In this document: positions 37,901-50,800 of the stretch, piece after piece
How positions within the stretch are numbered: the stretch's first letter is position 1
Layout: the number at the start of each line of letters is the position of its first letter
Assembly: GCA_958510825.1 (NCBI GenBank)
Contig: OY294050.1
Span: 42,669,249-42,733,248, forward strand
Origin: Brachypterus glaber
Taxonomy: Eukaryota > Arthropoda > Insecta > Coleoptera > Kateretidae
DNA: 64,000 nucleotides
Direction: 5' to 3'
The notes under the pieces: generated by a model
Seen by the model: the letters and a program-made list of their open reading frames with translations, nothing else
Told to the model about the DNA's origin: nothing
Database searches by the model: none
Made by a program: the position numbers and the translations under genes

Positions 37901-40900
37901 CCTAAATAAGTCATCAATTTAAATGTAAGTTTTTTAAAATTTTAGAGCAAAATAGAAAAAATTGTATATATTCGTTTCATAACACGTTTTTAGCGCACTA
38001 GTACTTTAGAAAACTCACCGCAAGCGGCTCGTTTTCTAAACTTGTACTCGTGCGCTAAAAACGTATGTTATGAAACTAGTACTTTAATATACTATTAAGT
38101 AATTAAAAAAAAATACTTCGCGAAAATTTATTTTTTTTTGTGTTTCAAGTGACTCACTATGCAATAACAGCGTTGACATGAAAATCCAGTTAGTAAAATA
38201 CAGGGTGTTCCGTATCGTTATTTTCAAATTTTGTGAGTATGTAGTAGACTTAATTCTAAGACAAAAAAAAACACAAAAGTGGTAGGTAGGTCGATTTTTA
38301 TTCTTTCCGAAGTTACAGTCCTATCCAATTATTAACAATAAATAATAAGATTTAAATTTGAGAACCACATAAAAACTTATACAGGGTGTAACAGAGTCGC
38401 ATGTAGATATTTTAAGGAATGATTCTACATTAAAAAATATGAAAAAAAGTTCCTATAAAGGTTGGTCCGGAAATGAGTCCTAAGGGAGCTACGGCTCTTC
38501 GAAGATGACATATGGGAATGGGAAACAAAAAAAAAAGCATCAATAAAATTTTAATGCTGCAGGGTGATTCTTCATTTAAAACTAAGCAAAAAAGTATTCT
38601 TCACCAAAACACCTAAATTTAATATTAAATGGCCTTTTAAAAAGTAACGTTTTTGGTGGCACAAAATGTTCTTCCTCGTAATTGCATTTTTTTTTATAAC
38701 GGTTGCTCCTACAGTGTTACACTATATGACATTTTTTATGTATTTTTACTGAAGGAATCTATATTTTTTACAAAAAATACAAAAAACATAAACATAAAAA
38801 AGTTTGGGGCAAAAATGTGTTAAGCCTCACATATTTTGTCCGTCTAGGCACGCCTCTGGATGAATTCAAAAAATTAATTAACACAAACTTATTGCCCTTA
38901 TTAATACTAGTATACGTGCAAAAGCTCGTCGCTCTAGCTGAAAGGGTACCAGAGTTATTAAATAAAAACTTCATTTTTATTACAATTTTAAAGGGCCGTA
39001 GCTCCCTTAGGGCTCATTTTCGAACCAACCTTTATAGGAACTTTTTTTCATATTTTTTAATGTAGAATCATTCCTTAAAATATCTACATGCGACTCTGTT
39101 ACATCCTGTATAGGAATGTTTTGTACATAGCTATGGCCATGCTATGTCAATTTCACTAGAAAAAACGTCAGTCAGATATTTTGGAATAAATACAACTGAA
39201 ATTCACACTTTCTATTTATTCCAAAATAATTTTATATGACTGACCCCCATTCCGGACGCCACTGGTTAAAGTAACTACATGCAAATACCCTTATTAGGGA
39301 TAGATCACATGCAAAACCTTGTCACTCTATCTCAAAGGGTTCCTGAGTTATTTAATAAAAATTAAACTTTTAAAACCCCTTTTGAAGGGGCGTAGCTACC
39401 TTACGAGTCGTTTTTCTTTCCCATTTTGAAAATGTTCAAAATTTCGGAAAGCCTTGTATTCGTGCAAAAAATTTCAATTTTTTTTGTGTATTTTTGCGTT
39501 TTATGAAGTTTTATGTCGATATAAATCAATTTCGAGCAAAAAAAAATTGTCGATCGGTCGGTCGGTCGGTCGACCGGTCTGTCCGGGAAATCTTGTGGGC
39601 ACGATAACTTAAGAACGCTTTAAGCTAAAGACTTGAAATTCGGCATACAGGTATGTTACCAAAAGTTCTCGCTCGGGATTATTTTTGGTAAACATTGGGG
39701 TGCGGCAAGGGGGCAATTGGGGGAAAAATACATTTTTTTTGTAGAAAAATTTGAAAATTGCTATATATGGGTTTTTGAGGTTGCTGAAATTGAATCTGAT
39801 AAAAAAACTTTTCTAATTCCACCCCCGAGGGGTGAGGGGGTAAATATTTTTCAATATTATTAATATTTTCTTCAAAATTGGTATATAGGGGTTTTTGGGG
39901 TCGACGAATATGAATCTGATAATACTTTTTTTTCTAATTTCACCCCCTGAGGGGTGGGGGTAGTTTTCGTGAAAACTGGTGTATTGGGGTTTTTTGAGGT
40001 TGTTAAAAGTGAATTTGATAATAAAATTTTTCTAAATCCACCCCCTGAGGAGTTGGGGGTAGTTTTCGTTAAAATTGTTATATTGGGGTTTTTGAGGTTG
40101 TTGAAACTGAATCTGACTATAAAAAAATCCATTTTACGGGCGGATGTGAAAAATGGGAAAGCTCTTTTACTGGGCAGTGTATTTGACATATGTTACAGGC
40201 ACTTTTTTTCTTATTTTGACCTCAAAAACACATCCTGTAAATATTCCCCTTTCCTCGCGTAATAATTTTGTAATTTATAATTATAGTGTATTCAACTCCA
40301 AGATGCAGTAGTAATAAACAAACGCACGTGATTACAACTGATTTAGTGACAGGGTAGGACTCAAAGCAAAATATTTCTATGACGGTCCATTGCAATGCAT
40401 TGTACGATACACTAAAAGTGCTCACGTACCTGTTTAATTTTCTACATCCCTACTCTCGCAACATTCGAGTGTTTTAACCAATAAAATGACACGCCCGCTG
40501 CCGCCTGCGCGATTCTCTTGTTTCCATCCACTGCACCTTGGACTTGAATTTACTATAATAAACTCTAATTCTAATTACCTTATACCACCGAATACTTGGA
40601 ATTGGAAGTCCAGACACATTACATGGCAATACAACAAAATCGTCTAAATTTACAGTTTTATTTTTAATATTGGTTAATATTTTAGGACCAATAGGATCTG
40701 AAATATTATTAGGAATTAAATAGATTTTATAATGTATAATTCGGTGTGATTTAAGGCATATTCACCCAAAGGAACCGGATCCGGATTTTAGCAATATAGC
40801 CGGGAGCAAATAATGTAATAAAAATGGTCACCAGCTCTCCGACTATTATGTTAACGATTCACTCACCGCAGTAATGGGAAGAATCCAGCGCATGCCCACT

Positions 40901-43900
40901 GATTTTCTTATTTTTGTTTTGACGTATGCCAAAAATTATTTTTTGCACCACCAAGACTAAAACCTAATTTTACGCTTTCATTTTCGGGACTAAACTTGCC
41001 GTTTTTCTCCCTAGGGAATAAAAATCACGGCGACCTTGATAATATTAACATATTATACCCATCTACTATGTGCTTTGCTGGTTCAAAAATTAGGTTTGGT
41101 GGTGTTTTGTAATAAATTAGCGATTCAAACCAATTTATTTGATTTTAACAAAGAAAACCTTTAAAAATAACATTGTTATAACAATTTATACATAACTTAA
41201 AATTTATCATCTTCGTCCATTTTTTTGACGTTTGTGTGAACCATATTAAAAAACAATTAAATTCGCGATAGCCATGAAACTGACTTTTCGCAATCTTGAT
41301 TAAATTACGAAAATAAAACAACCGATTTTAGACGCGCGGTTTTTAATTTTAATTTTATCTACCTACCTAAATTATGTTTGGTCCTGCAAAAAATAGTGTA
41401 TATACCTCAGGACTAAACTTGGCTGTTTTAGTCCCTTGCATATCTAAAAAGTCCAAACACTAATGCAGCGGGACTAAAACAGCCAGTTTAGTCCCTTGGT
41501 ATATAAATAACTATTATAATGTATAATTCGGTGTGATTTAAGGAACCGGATCCGGATTGTAGCAATTTGGAAATAGCTTAACTTGAATGTACTTTAAGAC
41601 ATATATAAAATACAGCCGGGAGAAAATAATGAATTAAAAATGGTCACCAGCTCTCCGACTATTATTTTAACGATTCACTCACCGCAGTAATGAGAAGAAT
41701 CCAGCGCATGCGCACTGATTTTCTTATTTTTGTTTTAACGTATGCCAAAAATTATTTTAAGGTTATGTAACATTCTTTTGCAGAATTTTACAAAAATATC
41801 TACTTTTTTCTTTGCTAGCTAACAGTTTTTTTTTTAAATTGGCTAAAAGTACTCGCTTTTAATATTATTTTCGTAAAAAAAATAGCGGAATATTCATTAA
41901 TAAACAAGAAATTAATTTTTTAAAAGTACAAAATTCGAGTCTGGATCATACGGCCGAAAGTTGTACGGCCGAAGAAATGGTTTTACCCCCTCTACTGTAT
42001 TCTCCAGAGGTTCTCAATATTTGTTTAAAACAATGAATTTCTTATGCATATTGTTACACCAGGCGACCATTTATTTTTTAATTAGCTAATGCTAAATTAT
42101 TTAGCCTAAATATAAGCCTATTTGATTCTTAAAATATATCGCCTTCTAAATTCTGAAATATCGTATCTGAAAAATGCCTCCCATTAAAAAAAAACACCAA
42201 ACCAGCAAACTACCAAACCAAACCATTGTTAACGTAAACCAACGCCCCATTAAAAAAAATCAAACAGAAATTCGTGAGTATTTTAACAATCTTTTGCTAT
42301 ATATTCTAACAAAAAAACTGGATTTTCCGCACCTAATTATATTCAAGACAGTAAGTTTTAGTAATAAAACCAGAAACCAGGGCAAAAATATAGTTCATTT
42401 TTGTAGACCTTATGCGCACCGTAACCCCACTCAAATTAAACTATTTCATAAAACTACAACTGCCTAAACGGAAGCCACTTTTGACATCCGTCAAAACAAA
42501 AATAAGCAAATCAGTGCGCATGTACTAGATTCTTCTCATTACTGCGGTGAGTGAATCGTTTATGTTAGGCTCGCGTAAGAGCCTGTGGATAGGCCCTTAG
42601 GTGATTCATATTGTATATTTAAATAAAGTGACATATTCATATAAAGTTTGAAAAATAGTTTAGCCTACCTTCCACCGAAACGTATATTGTTTTAGATTTC
42701 GTCGAACCATCTTGTAATATCGCTAAACATTTATATGCACCCGTATTAGATTTCCTTGCATTTTTGACTTGAAATGTTAATTTTGTGCTATAGGGTGTGG
42801 AGCTTTTAATACCTAAAATAAATATCATAGAGTCTTTAACGAATGTCAACAGTAATATCACAAGAGGTAATGAAAGAACCTGGCACACATATAGGGGGGT
42901 TCCTGGGCCTCAGTCAAACTGCCTAAAATTTTGATATTTTGTAATTTCGGGGGTAAACATTAAATTAGGAAAATTGCAGCCAAATTAAATGACCAGTTTC
43001 GGAGAAAAACGCTTTTAAAAATCTAATTATATGACAGATTTTTTGACGTGTATTAAGGTTATTTTTTTTTACTTACGTAAATATTAACTTAATTAGCCGT
43101 TTTAAGTTTATTATACTCTATTAATTAAAGAACAGGCAAGATAAATATTACATAAAAGGCTTTATTATCATTTACTTACATGTGGTTCTATAAAAAATTT
43201 TAAACTTTGTGAAACTTCCACATGCTGGCATTTTCCACGTGTTTGCTAATTATCTGCATATTTTCTGTTAGATTTTTGCTTGATTATGTTGAAACATGGT
43301 TTGGTACATCGACAAATATTTTATAATTATATATTTTAGATTTTCTTGATATATTTTTTCAAAACAATATCTGATGGTTGACAAATCTCTCATGATATTT
43401 TCATATGCAAGACATATTATTGAGATTGCCTAGCAACAACTTAATTTATTAGTGAACCCTTTATAGTAATATTTATTAAAAGTTGTTGCTAGGCAATCTC
43501 AATAATATATTTTACCTATGAAAATATGATGACAGATTTTTCAAGCCTCAGACGTATTTTTGGAAAAATATATCAAGAAAATCTAAAATATATAATTATA
43601 AAATATTTGTTGATGTAACAAACCATGTTTCAACAAAATCAAGCAAAAATCTATCAGAAAATATGCAGATAATTAGCAAACACGTGGAAAATGCCAGCAT
43701 GTGGAAGTTTCACAAAGTTTAAAAATTTTTATATAACCACATGTAAGTAAATGATAATAAAGCCTTTTATGTAATATTTATCTTGACTGTTCTTTAATTA
43801 ATAGAGTATAATAAACTTAAAACGGCTAATTAAGTTAATATTTACGTAAGTAAAAAATAACCTTAATATATGTCAAAAAATCTGTCATAAAATTAGATTT

Positions 43901-46194
43901 TTAAAAGCGTTTTCTCCGAAACTGGTCATTTTTGGCTGCAATTTTCTTTATTTAATGTTTACCCCCGAAATTACAAAATATCAAAATTTGAGGCAGTTTG
44001 ACTGAGGCCCAGGAACCCCCCTATATGTGTGACAGGTTCTTTTCGATAATTTTATTATGGTCCCAGTATTTTTTGAGTATATTTTTCGATATTAAAAGCT
44101 TGAGACCGAAGGTGGATAACCTACCAAGTGAAACTAGACTTTCCGCTTCTGTTAATATATTTTTCTATTTTGCGACTCTTATAAGCTCATAATCACACGC
44201 ATTTTGCGTGTTCTTATAGGCCCATAAGAGGTCTGTACTTTTTGTTCTTTTGGGTTGGCAACAGACCTGGCCTATAGCTTGACGTTTTCCGTGCAAATGT
44301 CAATGTCGCTTTAAAGTTGAATTTTCTACAAAATTTTGTGTTTAGGTTATTTTTACCATGTTAAAATTGTGGCTTGGTTAATTGCAGTAAAAAAGAGAAG
44401 AGATGACTATAAAATATATCAAAATATCATTTGTTCTTAGAATTTTAAACATGGTGTAAACTGTAATGCCAATCCAAAACAAAAATCCCTAAATCAGTCA
44501 TCAATTTAAATGTAAGTTTTTTTTTAATTTTAGAGCAAAATAGAAAAAATTGAATAAAGCACTAGTTTCATAACACGTTTTTAGCGCACAAGTACTCTAA
44601 TATACTATTAAGAATCGTTTCGACGATTGGCTAAGGAGAAGTCCTTAAAGTATTTTTTTACTACTCTCTCTCTTATTATTATTTGTCCTTTCTTATTTTT
44701 TTATAATTTAATTTTTAGGTTTTTCTTTTTTTTTTTCTTTTTTTCTTTACTATTTTAAGCGAAGTTGTTTCTTGGGCTTTATAGGATAAATCCTCTGCCC
44801 TTCTTAATTTATAATAATGATAATAATAATAATAATAATAAAAACCTTGGTGTACAATTACTATTCATTACCTTTACTTTGATCCATAAGTTTATCGTTA
44901 AAATACCATACAATATTCGTAACAGTTTTTTTGGTTGCTCCACAAGTAATATTCAGTGTTTCGTTGATTGCCACTTTGACCCTCCCTTGGCTTACATGAA
45001 CGGAATTTTCTGGTTCATCTATTTGAAATCCATTCAGCACATCTAGAAATTATTCGCGTTAATAACTCATCCCAGGTTTTTTTTCCCAGGCATGTAATAT
45101 TTTGTAAGGTACTTGCGGCAAATATGGCCCAGCGAGTAATATGGTCCAAAATCGATATCTTGAAAATTTAAGGCTTCTTAAAGTTCGGCAACATTGTATT
45201 ATTCCTCATGATTTAAGCACAGACCTCACAACGAAAACTAGACTTGCAATCTGCCTCTACAGAAAAGTGACGCCGGTATGTTGGCCGCCATTCTGTGGAA
45301 AATCTAGTGATTTTATTGTCTTAAGGTTGATTTTAACTGACACTTTCTTTGAAAGAAGAATCCACAGACGCCTGCGCATTTCCGCGACAGTTAGGATTCC
45401 CAACAGTCAAAATCCACCTTAAGACAATAAAATCAGCATAGTCAGTTATAATGGCCCGATTGCCGAGTTGACTCTTTTTGTATATAACTCCAAAATATTC
45501 CTTTTTTTGGACTTTAGCTTTATTTATGAGAATTTATTAGGCATCTTTTAGATTTGTGTAAAAATTATTTTACAAAATAATAAATATTTATAGTTATATG
45601 CTTTTTAATTTTAGGTGGGCCATATTAGACGCAAGTGCCTTAGTAATTAAACAAAAATAAAATATATTAAAAAAAACTTAAATGTTAAATTCCGATTACA
45701 CAGTTAGGACTTTTTTTCTGGACGAAAAACATAGTAAAAGACATTAAATAAAAACTCTTTTATAGGGGCACTTTTAGTAGGGCAGTAGCTCCCTTAGGGC
45801 TCGTTTCCGGACCAACCTTGATAGGAACTTTTTTTCATATTTTGTATTTAGAATCTCTAAAATTTCTGGAACACTCTGTATTTTAATAAAAATTAAAAAA
45901 ATTAAAAAGGAACACATTACCTGTTGGTATGATAATACTTTCTTTGGATAAGTTGCCCAACGAGTTTTCTGCTGTACAAGTTAAAGCTGTCATATTATTT
46001 GTTGCATTAAATGGCATTGATAGCTTTGAAATGTACTCTATATCCCTCATTTTTTGTATCGAGGTGTACTTTTCGTTTATCTAAAAAAATAATAATTTAC
46101 AATACGAAGTGGCTATGTTTACGTCCAACGTATGCGAAGTATACGTCCTGTATTGTTATTGGCTGAACAAGTTACGTGATTATTCGGAGGTAAG

Positions 46195-46249
<55 letters not shown>

Positions 46250-47811
46250 ATATACTTTAACTAACGTCCACGTCCCACATTCAACTCGGTCTTTCGCGCT
46301 GTTGCCAAATTATGCAATTTAATTTATCTTCGGTTTTTGGTTGTTTTGGAGTTTTTTTTTGCTTTGGTTTTTGGTTGTTTTGGTGTTTTTTAGAAAATAC
46401 ATAGGAGTACAATGAAAAATAATCGAACCTTCTTTCTTTTTTGTGTGGCTGTGTTGTATTTCACCCATGCCATACAGCAGATAATGCGTTTTTGAATAAG
46501 AAATGCGTCTTGTTAGACGACGAACCCCATAAAAGTATTACCTGTTTTATGTTTGATTTGGAATGATTATGTACGTTTAAATGTACGATAAAATTCCAAC
46601 CATTTAAGTGGTTGTCTATTTTTATTTTGACAAAGCTAGTCAACCTGAACCCAAAATTATCAATAACCCAAAATACTCAAATTGTACTTGATCTGCTTGT
46701 ATTTTCAGCCGTCCAATTGTAGGTATTATTCGTTTTTAGGGATTTTCTTTTAACAGTAAAAGATATTTTTAATGAGAAATAAGAAGTTTAAAATTTACCC
46801 TAAGGTATTCACATGTCGTACAAGTTTTATATTTCCATAAAATATTTGGTTTGGATTTGCTATCACCCTACACTCTATTAATAAAGGTTTATATCTTAAT
46901 TTTTAACACGAATGGCTCTAAGATGAACAGTGGAACTGGTGCTGAAATACACGGGGCAACTGTCAAATGGGACAAATCCCTTCCTCTTGGGAGGCATGCT
47001 ACTGTATTTCAAGCAGAAGTACATGCTATTAATAAGTGTATTCAGGAGAACTTGAGGAGGGACTATAGTAATAGGAAAATCCTCATACTTTCTGATAGTC
47101 AATCGGCAATCAAAGCAATATCTAACTTTGAAATCAAATCTAAACAGGATTGAGACTGTCGAAATAACCTGATAACCTTAGCCAATCACAATAAAGTAAC
47201 TTTAGGGTGGGTGCCGGGGCACAAAGGCATTGATGGCAATGAGAGAGTAGATCAACTCGCAAGAGAAGGATCGGAAACTCCCTTCATTGGACCTGAGCCT
47301 GCTATTGGGATAACCAAAACCACGGTAAAAAGCTGGATATCCAACTGGATAACATCCTAGCAAAATTTACAGTGGGGTCAGGCACCGGGACTCAGGCAAA
47401 GCAAGTTAAGACTTGCAATAACTGCTGGTCCACTAACCAAGAACCTTCTACATCTTGGCAGGGACCACCTCAGAAAGGTGATAGGGCTAATAACTAGTTA
47501 CTGTCACCTGAGGAAACACATGCACACCATCCGTGTGTATAGGGATGAGCCAATATGCAGACTGTGTAATGAGGAGGCGGAAACAGCCTCTCATGTTCTC
47601 TTTGACTGCGTGGCTCTACATCGATGGAGACACCGGCAACCGGCAAATGGTAACCCAGAAGCTATGCTCTCCAATGCAAATCTAGTAAACAGCCTAGTAA
47701 GCCTGATAAAGGAAACGAAGCTGTTTGACTAGCAAGAGACCCAAGAACAGCACAATAGGCCCGCAGGTGGCCGCAGTGTTTGAGGTAAGAATCCTCATCT
47801 TGTTTCTATTC

Positions 47812-47858
<47 letters not shown>

Positions 47859-50800
47859 CATCAATTTTTAACAGTGCAAGATATTTTGAATGAGGTATAA
47901 GAAGTTTAAAATTTACCTTAAGGTATTCACACGTCGTATAAGTTTTATATTTCCATAAAATATTTGGTTTGGGATTTGCTATCACCCTACACTCTATTAA
48001 TAAAGGTTCATATCTTAATTTTTAACAGTGCAAGATATTTTTAATGAGAAATAAGAAGTTTAAAATTTACCTTAAGGTACTCACACGTCGTATAAGTTTT
48101 ATATTTCCATAAAATATTTGGTTTGGGATTTGCTATCACCCTACACTCTATTAATAAAGGTTCATATCTTAATTTTTAACAGTGCAAGATATTTTTAATG
48201 AGAAATAAGAAGTTTAAAATTTACCTTAAGGTATTCACACGTCGTATAAGTTTTATATTTCCATAAAATATTTGGTTTGGGATTTGCTATCACCCTACAC
48301 TCTATTAATAAAGGTTCATATCTTAATTTTTAACAGTGCAAGATATTTTTAATGAGAAATAAGAAGTTTAAAATTTACCTTAAGGTATTCACACGTCTTA
48401 CAAGTTTTATACTTCCATAAAATATTTGGTTTGGGATTTGCTATCACCCTACACTCTATTAATAAAGGTTCATGTCTTAATTGGTGATGTTCTGAAGATA
48501 ATTCAATTTTTGGTATATCTAAAATAAATTAAAAAATATATATACATTAGTATTTACACTTGTCAAAATAAATAAATAAATAAATAAATAAATACAGATA
48601 TTGATATAGTTGATACAAATAGTAACAGATTACATTAAAATAAAATACAAAAAAATATATACCGGGTGTCCCACCAGGTTCTTGACAAGCTATATCTCCG
48701 TTATTTGAAAAGATAGAATTTTTTTTTGCAAAAAACAGCGTTAAATGGGAACTATTGAAGTTTTTATTCACGTATCCAAAACCACCCCTTGCTTACCCAC
48801 CCCCTTGGAACCACCCCCAACTTTTGTTTTTCAAATAGCACGCCCCCATTTTTATCAAAGAATATAAAAGTAAATTTTATTCTTAATTCGACCATGTATT
48901 ATAAGTAGTATCTTATTTCTTAAAGGGGCTCCAAATAACAACTATTATTTATTAATAATACTGTCCCACCAGGTTTTAGACGGTCTATATCTCCGTTGTT
49001 TAAAGAGATAAAAAAAATCGAAAAAAAACAAAATTAAATGCGAGTCAAAGAAGAATTTACTGACTTATGCAAAACTACCCCTTATTTACCCACCCTCTTG
49101 GAACCACCCCCAACTTTTGTTTTTTAAATAGTACCCCCCCATTTTTACTAAAGAAGAAAGCACATTTTATTCTAAATTCAACCATGTAATATATAAGTAA
49201 TATCTTATTTTTTTAAGGGGCTCCAAAGTACAACCCCATCAGATCACAAGCAATATTTTTCATCAAAAAAAAAATCAAAAAACTCAGGTTAGATTATATC
49301 TAAAAGACAACTGATTAATGTATCCATAAACCACCCTTAATAACCCACTCCCCTGGAACCACCTGCAACTTTGTTGCTAAATACCACCCTATTATTAATA
49401 AATAATAATAATTGTTATTTAGAGCCCCTTCAAAAATAAGATACCACTTATATGGTTGAATTCAGAATGAAATGTACTTTCATATTCTTTGGTACAAATT
49501 AGAAGGTGCTATTTGAAAAACAGAAGTTGGGGGTGGTTTCAAGAGGGTGGGCAAGCAAGGGGTGGTTTTGGATATGTGAATAAAAACTTCAATGACTCTC
49601 ACTTAACGCTGTTTTTTGCAAAAAATTCTATCTTACCAAATAACGGAGATATAGCTTGTCAAGAACCTGGTGGGACACCCGGTATAGGACCAAAATTACA
49701 AACATAAATGATAAAAGTACATGCTAGATGATAAAAATACCGTTAAATTAATAGGATCTATCCATAAATTGTTGCAAAGAATAACAAGGATTTTTTTGTA
49801 AAGTTGCCTGTAAATAAATTTTGACCCAGTTCTGATAAAGAAAAAATAACACTAGGCATCACGGTTTCTTGCCCCGATTGGAGTCATATGTTTTTTAACT
49901 AATTTTGGGTCGCTGAAACCGAATCTGGCCTCAGAATATTTCTATTACCTAAGTTTTCTAAGAAAAATAAGATAAAAATGTTAAAAAATCATTATTTTAT
50001 CCCTCTTTTGTTCTAAAATCATGGGAGACAAAAATATTCCAAGGACAAATTTGGATTCGGCGACTCAATATTAGTTAAAAAATACCCAACTTAAAACAGA
50101 GAAACTTTAAATTCATAGGTAGAATAAATAGGGATATTATGAAAAAAAAATATTAAAAAAAAATGGATAATGTGACAAAACTAAGTAGGGGTGGAGGGTA
50201 AAAAGAAGGGTGCATAAGTGGACAAGCATATCGCCACGTACTCATGCTAAAAATTGTCAAAAATCATTACTAGGGGGTCAAAAATTAACTAAAAAAATGT
50301 TACGTATTATGGTTCTTATGTAATAAAGTAACATTTTTATGATGTAGAACCATTAAAAAAAAAAAAAAATATTTTGTTTTATAAATTATTTTTAAATTGG
50401 CATAATTGCATGTACTAAAATTTAAAACACTTTAATTTTATATCTTTTTCATTTATTTACTTTTTAGAAACAAACTAAGCAAAATAAAAAAAATATTTGT
50501 ATTTTTGTAGAAAATTTTATAATCTACAAATTAAGTTCTATAATTTTTTTAAAAAAATTTGATAGTTTTGCCACAAATGAGCAATTAAGTAAACTCTGCA
50601 CTTTCATTTTAACCTTTTTATTTTTTTTTCGCGTACTTACTCTGACAGTAGGTTTTTGACATATAGATTTTTGAATTCCTCGTATTTTTTTTTAATATAC
50701 ACTAAAATTTTCAAAATTCTACTATTTTTTTTTAAGATTTTGAGAAAAAACGTCATTATTACCTGAACTAATATCTCAAAAATTTTAGGTGCTGGAATTT

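Noticed and set aside
42174..42467. 97-codon ORF as a transposase
   Set aside because: Low-complexity basic composition and no catalytic motif; mentioned only as part of its element.
47871..48332. Mutually exclusive Dscam-like alternative exons
   Set aside because: Copies lack the exon's 5' part and a phase-compatible acceptor, so swapping them in would break the frame; kept only as a duplication finding.
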